Positions 11,192-13,217 of a DNA stretch of 13,217 nt are shown piece by piece. Each line of letters begins with the position of its first letter. Positions within the stretch are counted from its first letter, which is position 1. The notes under the pieces were generated by a model. It ran no database searches, was not told where the DNA came from, and saw nothing but the letters and a program-made list of their open reading frames with translations. The position numbers and the translations under genes were made by a program. The DNA is from Parcubacteria group bacterium Gr01-1014_56 (GTDB taxonomy: Bacteria > Patescibacteriota > Minisyncoccia > Phycocordibacterales > SBAW01): positions 1 to 13,217 of the forward strand of contig VMFK01000037.1 in the NCBI GenBank assembly GCA_007375995.1, in the 5' to 3' direction.

Positions 11192-13150
11192 ATGTTTGGC
11201 AAACTAACACTCGACGCGATTTTTCACGGCCCGGTTGAAACCGGCGGGCAATTGGTTGTGGTCTTGGGTGTACTCGCAGTCATCGGCTTATTGTTCTACT
11301 TCAAACGGTGGAAGTGGCTATGGAAAGAGTGGATCACATCCGTTGACCATAAAAAGATAGGCATCATGTACATCGTGCTCTCCTTTGTGATGCTTGCCCG
11401 CGGTGCCATGGACGCCTTCATGATGCGCGCTCAGCAGGCGATCGCGGTTGGAGAGAATGCTGGCTACTTGCCGCCCGACCACTATGCACAAATTTTTACC
11501 GCGCACGGGATCATTATGATCTTTTTTGTGGCGATGCCGTTTATGTTTGGCCTCCTTAACCTCATCGTGCCGCTCCAGATAGGCTCGCGCGACGTCGCGT
11601 ACCCGTTTTTAAATTCTATGAGCTTTTGGCTCACCGTGGTTGGGGCCACGCTTATCAACGCTTCATTAGTAGTAGGAGAGTTTGCTGCAACTGGCTGGCT
11701 GGCATACCCGCCGCTCTCGGAGCTTCAATACAGCCCTGGCGTTGGTGTCGACTATTATATCTGGGCGCTCCAGATAGCTGGCATAGGCACACTAATCTCT
11801 GGCATCAATTTCCTTGTTACGATCATTAAAATGCGTGCGCCGGGGATGACACTCATGCGTATGCCGATATTTATCTGGACTAGCTTAGGTTCCATGATGC
11901 TTGTTATCTTTGCCTTCCCTATACTCACAGCAACCTTGGGGCTACTAGCGCTTGACCGCACCTTAGGGATGCACTTTTTTACTAGCGACTTAGGTGGGAG
12001 CGCGATGATGTACGTCAACCTTATCTGGGCGTGGGGACACCCGGAGGTCTACATACTTATCCTGCCCGCGTTCGGGATATTCTCTGAAATTGTTCCGGTG
12101 TTCTCGCAGAAAAAACTTTTTGGCTACACCTCGATGGTGGTTGCGACACTGCTTATAGTCATATTGTCCTTTGTGGTGTGGGTACACCACTTCTTTACTA
12201 TGGGGGCAGGAGCAAATGTCAACGCGTTCTTTGGGATCATGACAATGGCGATCGCGATCCCCACTGGCGTTAAAGTTTTTAACTGGCTCTTCACTATGTT
12301 TCGAGGGCGCATCATCTTTGCCACGCCGATGCTATGGTTCATGGGCTTTTTAACCACTTTTGTTTTAGGTGGGATGACAGGAGTCCTCATGGCGATACCG
12401 GGCGCGGACTTTCAACTCCACAACAGTCTCTTTTTGGTCGCGCACTTTCATAACATGATCATCGGTGGCGTGTTATTTGGTTTTTTTGCAGGCTTTGTTT
12501 ATTGGTTTCCTAAAATATTTGGCTTTACTCTCAACGAGCGTCTTGGCAAGTACGCTTTTTGGTACTGGATAGTAGGCTTTATACTCGCATTTATACCACT
12601 CTATATATTAGGGCTCATGGGGGCGACACGCCGCTTAGCCCAAGTAGACCCGAGCTGGCAGACACTTTTTATAATAGCCGCAATTGGTGCGTGTGTGATC
12701 GGGCTCGGGATGTTTTTCCAAGCGCTACAACTTATCGTGAGTATCAAACAGCGTAAGCAAAACATCGCAGGGGATGACCCGTGGAATGGTCGTACGCTTG
12801 AATGGGCGACAAGTTCACCGCCGCCGCACTACAACTTTGCTACAATCCCGCACGTACACGGTCGCGACGTATTTTGGGCGGAGAAGCAGAGCGGAGCGAG
12901 CGACCCAGTGCAAGAGGGTAAGACTAGGCCTAGCGGCCCGGAGCGCGCTCTGGCACTGGGTCGCTCGCTGGAGATTGAAGTCCCTAAAAATACTCCCATG
13001 GGATTCATTATCGCGGGATGCAGCTTCCTCTTTGGGTTCGGGATTGTCTGGCATATCTGGTGGCTCGCTCTAGTTGGTGCCGCAGCAATCGTCGTCTGCA
13101 TAATCGCCCGCTCATTTGAGAAAGAGATCGAGCACACCATAAAAGTATGA
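11192..13150 (+). CDS. cyoB: Cytochrome bo3-type quinol oxidase subunit I
   Basis: The haem-copper catalytic subunit, which reduces oxygen to water and pumps protons. The 652 residues match E. coli CyoB with an offset of one. Low-spin haem ligands are H105 and H420, the high-spin haem ligand is H418 (AHFHN), CuB ligands are H283 (GHPEVY), H332 and H333, and Y287 is the cross-linked tyrosine. Proton pathways keep D134 region RDVAYPFLN, E285 and the lysine in PTGVKVFNW. The quinol-site residues R70, D74, H97 and Q100 are all present, supporting quinol as donor. The C-terminal GRTLEWATSSPPPHYNFA and PHVHGRDVFW are CyoB-type. A 75-bp hairpin element adds residues of about 568-593 in the loop before the last helices. 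It starts 6 bp after cyoA without a Shine-Dalgarno and ends in an ATGA overlap with cyoC. Confidence 0.98.
   Translation: MFGKLTLDAIFHGPVETGGQLVVVLGVLAVIGLLFYFKRWKWLWKEWITSVDHKKIGIMYIVLSFVMLARGAMDAFMMRAQQAIAVGENAGYLPPDHYAQIFTAHGIIMIFFVAMPFMFGLLNLIVPLQIGSRDVAYPFLNSMSFWLTVVGATLINASLVVGEFAATGWLAYPPLSELQYSPGVGVDYYIWALQIAGIGTLISGINFLVTIIKMRAPGMTLMRMPIFIWTSLGSMMLVIFAFPILTATLGLLALDRTLGMHFFTSDLGGSAMMYVNLIWAWGHPEVYILILPAFGIFSEIVPVFSQKKLFGYTSMVVATLLIVILSFVVWVHHFFTMGAGANVNAFFGIMTMAIAIPTGVKVFNWLFTMFRGRIIFATPMLWFMGFLTTFVLGGMTGVLMAIPGADFQLHNSLFLVAHFHNMIIGGVLFGFFAGFVYWFPKIFGFTLNERLGKYAFWYWIVGFILAFIPLYILGLMGATRRLAQVDPSWQTLFIIAAIGACVIGLGMFFQALQLIVSIKQRKQNIAGDDPWNGRTLEWATSSPPPHYNFATIPHVHGRDVFWAEKQSGASDPVQEGKTRPSGPERALALGRSLEIEVPKNTPMGFIIAGCSFLFGFGIVWHIWWLALVGAAAIVVCIIARSFEKEIEHTIKV
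12895..12969 (-). repeat. 75-bp in-frame palindromic element, copy 2 (in cyoB)
   Basis: The arms 12895-12911 and 12953-12969 are perfect 17-bp inverted repeats; after one mismatch AGAG/CTCT adds four more pairs. The loop holds CTAGGCCTAG. The stretch 12917-12950 is the reverse complement of the uvrC element core at 6119-6153 apart from one missing base and two substitutions. Total length is 75 bp, the same as the uvrC copy, and the frame is kept, giving ASDPVQEGKTRPSGPERALA and so on in a loop where E. coli CyoB is about 15 residues shorter. Confidence 0.8.
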
Positions 13151-13217
13151 ACACCCATTCGACAAACTCAGGGCAAGCTGACAAAGTGACATTTGGTTTT
13201 TGGGTCTACCTCATGAG
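13147..13217 (+). CDS. cyoC: Cytochrome bo3-type quinol oxidase subunit III, 5' part
   Basis: Only 23 codons are in the window, starting at ATG 13147, which overlaps the cyoB stop as ATGA (translational coupling). After a variable tail the sequence KVTFGFWVYLM matches the conserved start of CyoC (TKIFGFWIYLMSD in E. coli), the edge of its first membrane helix. Subunit III has no metal centres and stabilises the oxidase. Nearly the whole N-terminal tail, NTHSTNSGQAD, is encoded by a copy of the interspersed repeat. cyoD and possibly a haem O synthase would be expected next. Confidence 0.88.
   Translation, partial: MNTHSTNSGQADKVTFGFWVYLM
13151..13180 (+). repeat. Short interspersed repeat, copy 3 (start of cyoC)
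   Basis: CACCCATTCGACAAACTCAG followed by GGCAAGC lies five bases after the cyoC ATG and is translated as THSTNSGQA, the same frame as HSTSSGQ in uvrB. It is the best candidate for the intact form, since the other two copies differ from it by a few bases each. It sits exactly where subunit III homologues have an unconserved N-terminal tail. Confidence 0.6.

Noticed and set aside
12829..13158. 109-codon minus-strand frame opposite the end of cyoB
   Set aside because: Antisense to strongly conserved CyoB sequence, no promoter or ribosome binding site.
1..13217. CRISPR array, transposase, integrase or phage genes
   Set aside because: No regularly spaced direct repeats and no recognisable mobility protein occur in any frame; the repeats present are short palindromes or single motifs.

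Overview
The window looks like a piece of a Patescibacteria (CPR) genome, most likely Parcubacteria-like. This is inferred from the small and domain-reduced repair and wall enzymes, start codons placed directly behind -10 boxes, and short repeats lying inside reading frames. No phylogenetic marker was tested. The first ~290 bases do not fit the rest. They are AT-rich (100 G+C of 290 by hand count, against roughly half elsewhere) and encode part of a MinD/ParA-type ATPase that reads like the archaeal MinD family. That gene and uvrB both lose their 5' ends at the same point, head to head, so an assembly chimera is the simplest explanation.

Layout. 291-2336: uvrB without its first codons. 2338-2817: a 38-bp palindrome, then a consensus promoter (TTGACA, 17 bp, TATACT) driving a ~240-nt structured RNA that ends in an intrinsic terminator and matches no family I know, then the uvrA leader. 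2818-5427: uvrA. 5470-5658: a 62-codon unknown gene on the minus strand, sharing one overlapping divergent promoter region with uvrC (5727-7010). 7018-7776: an internally deleted D-Ala-D-Ala ligase-like gene. 7779-8135: a pterin-4a-carbinolamine dehydratase-like gene. 8136-8873: a minus-strand short-chain dehydrogenase. 8907-9030: a cluster of palindromes. 9028-10057, all on the minus strand: tRNA-Ala(TGC), a 158-aa membrane protein, tRNA-Ala(CGC), tRNA-Pro(CGG) and tRNA-Val(CAC). 10120-13217: a plus-strand operon with a small membrane protein, then cyoA, cyoB and the start of cyoC, encoding a cytochrome bo3-type quinol oxidase.

Function. UvrA, UvrB and UvrC together make a nucleotide excision repair set, in reduced form: UvrA lacks its insertion domain and UvrC ends before the helix-hairpin-helix domain. 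The Cyo genes encode a quinol-oxidising, oxygen-reducing terminal oxidase. All haem, CuB and quinol-site residues I could check are present in subunit I.

The most interesting pattern is a set of short repeats inserted in frame in conserved genes. Two 75-bp hairpin elements with the same ~35-bp core but unrelated self-complementary arms sit in uvrC and, in opposite orientation, in cyoB. A 45-bp hairpin sits in uvrA. Three copies of a ~20-bp 'TCGACAAACTCAGGGCAAG' motif sit in uvrB, the dehydratase gene and cyoC. The uncharacterised RNA between uvrB and uvrA is the other main candidate for something undescribed.
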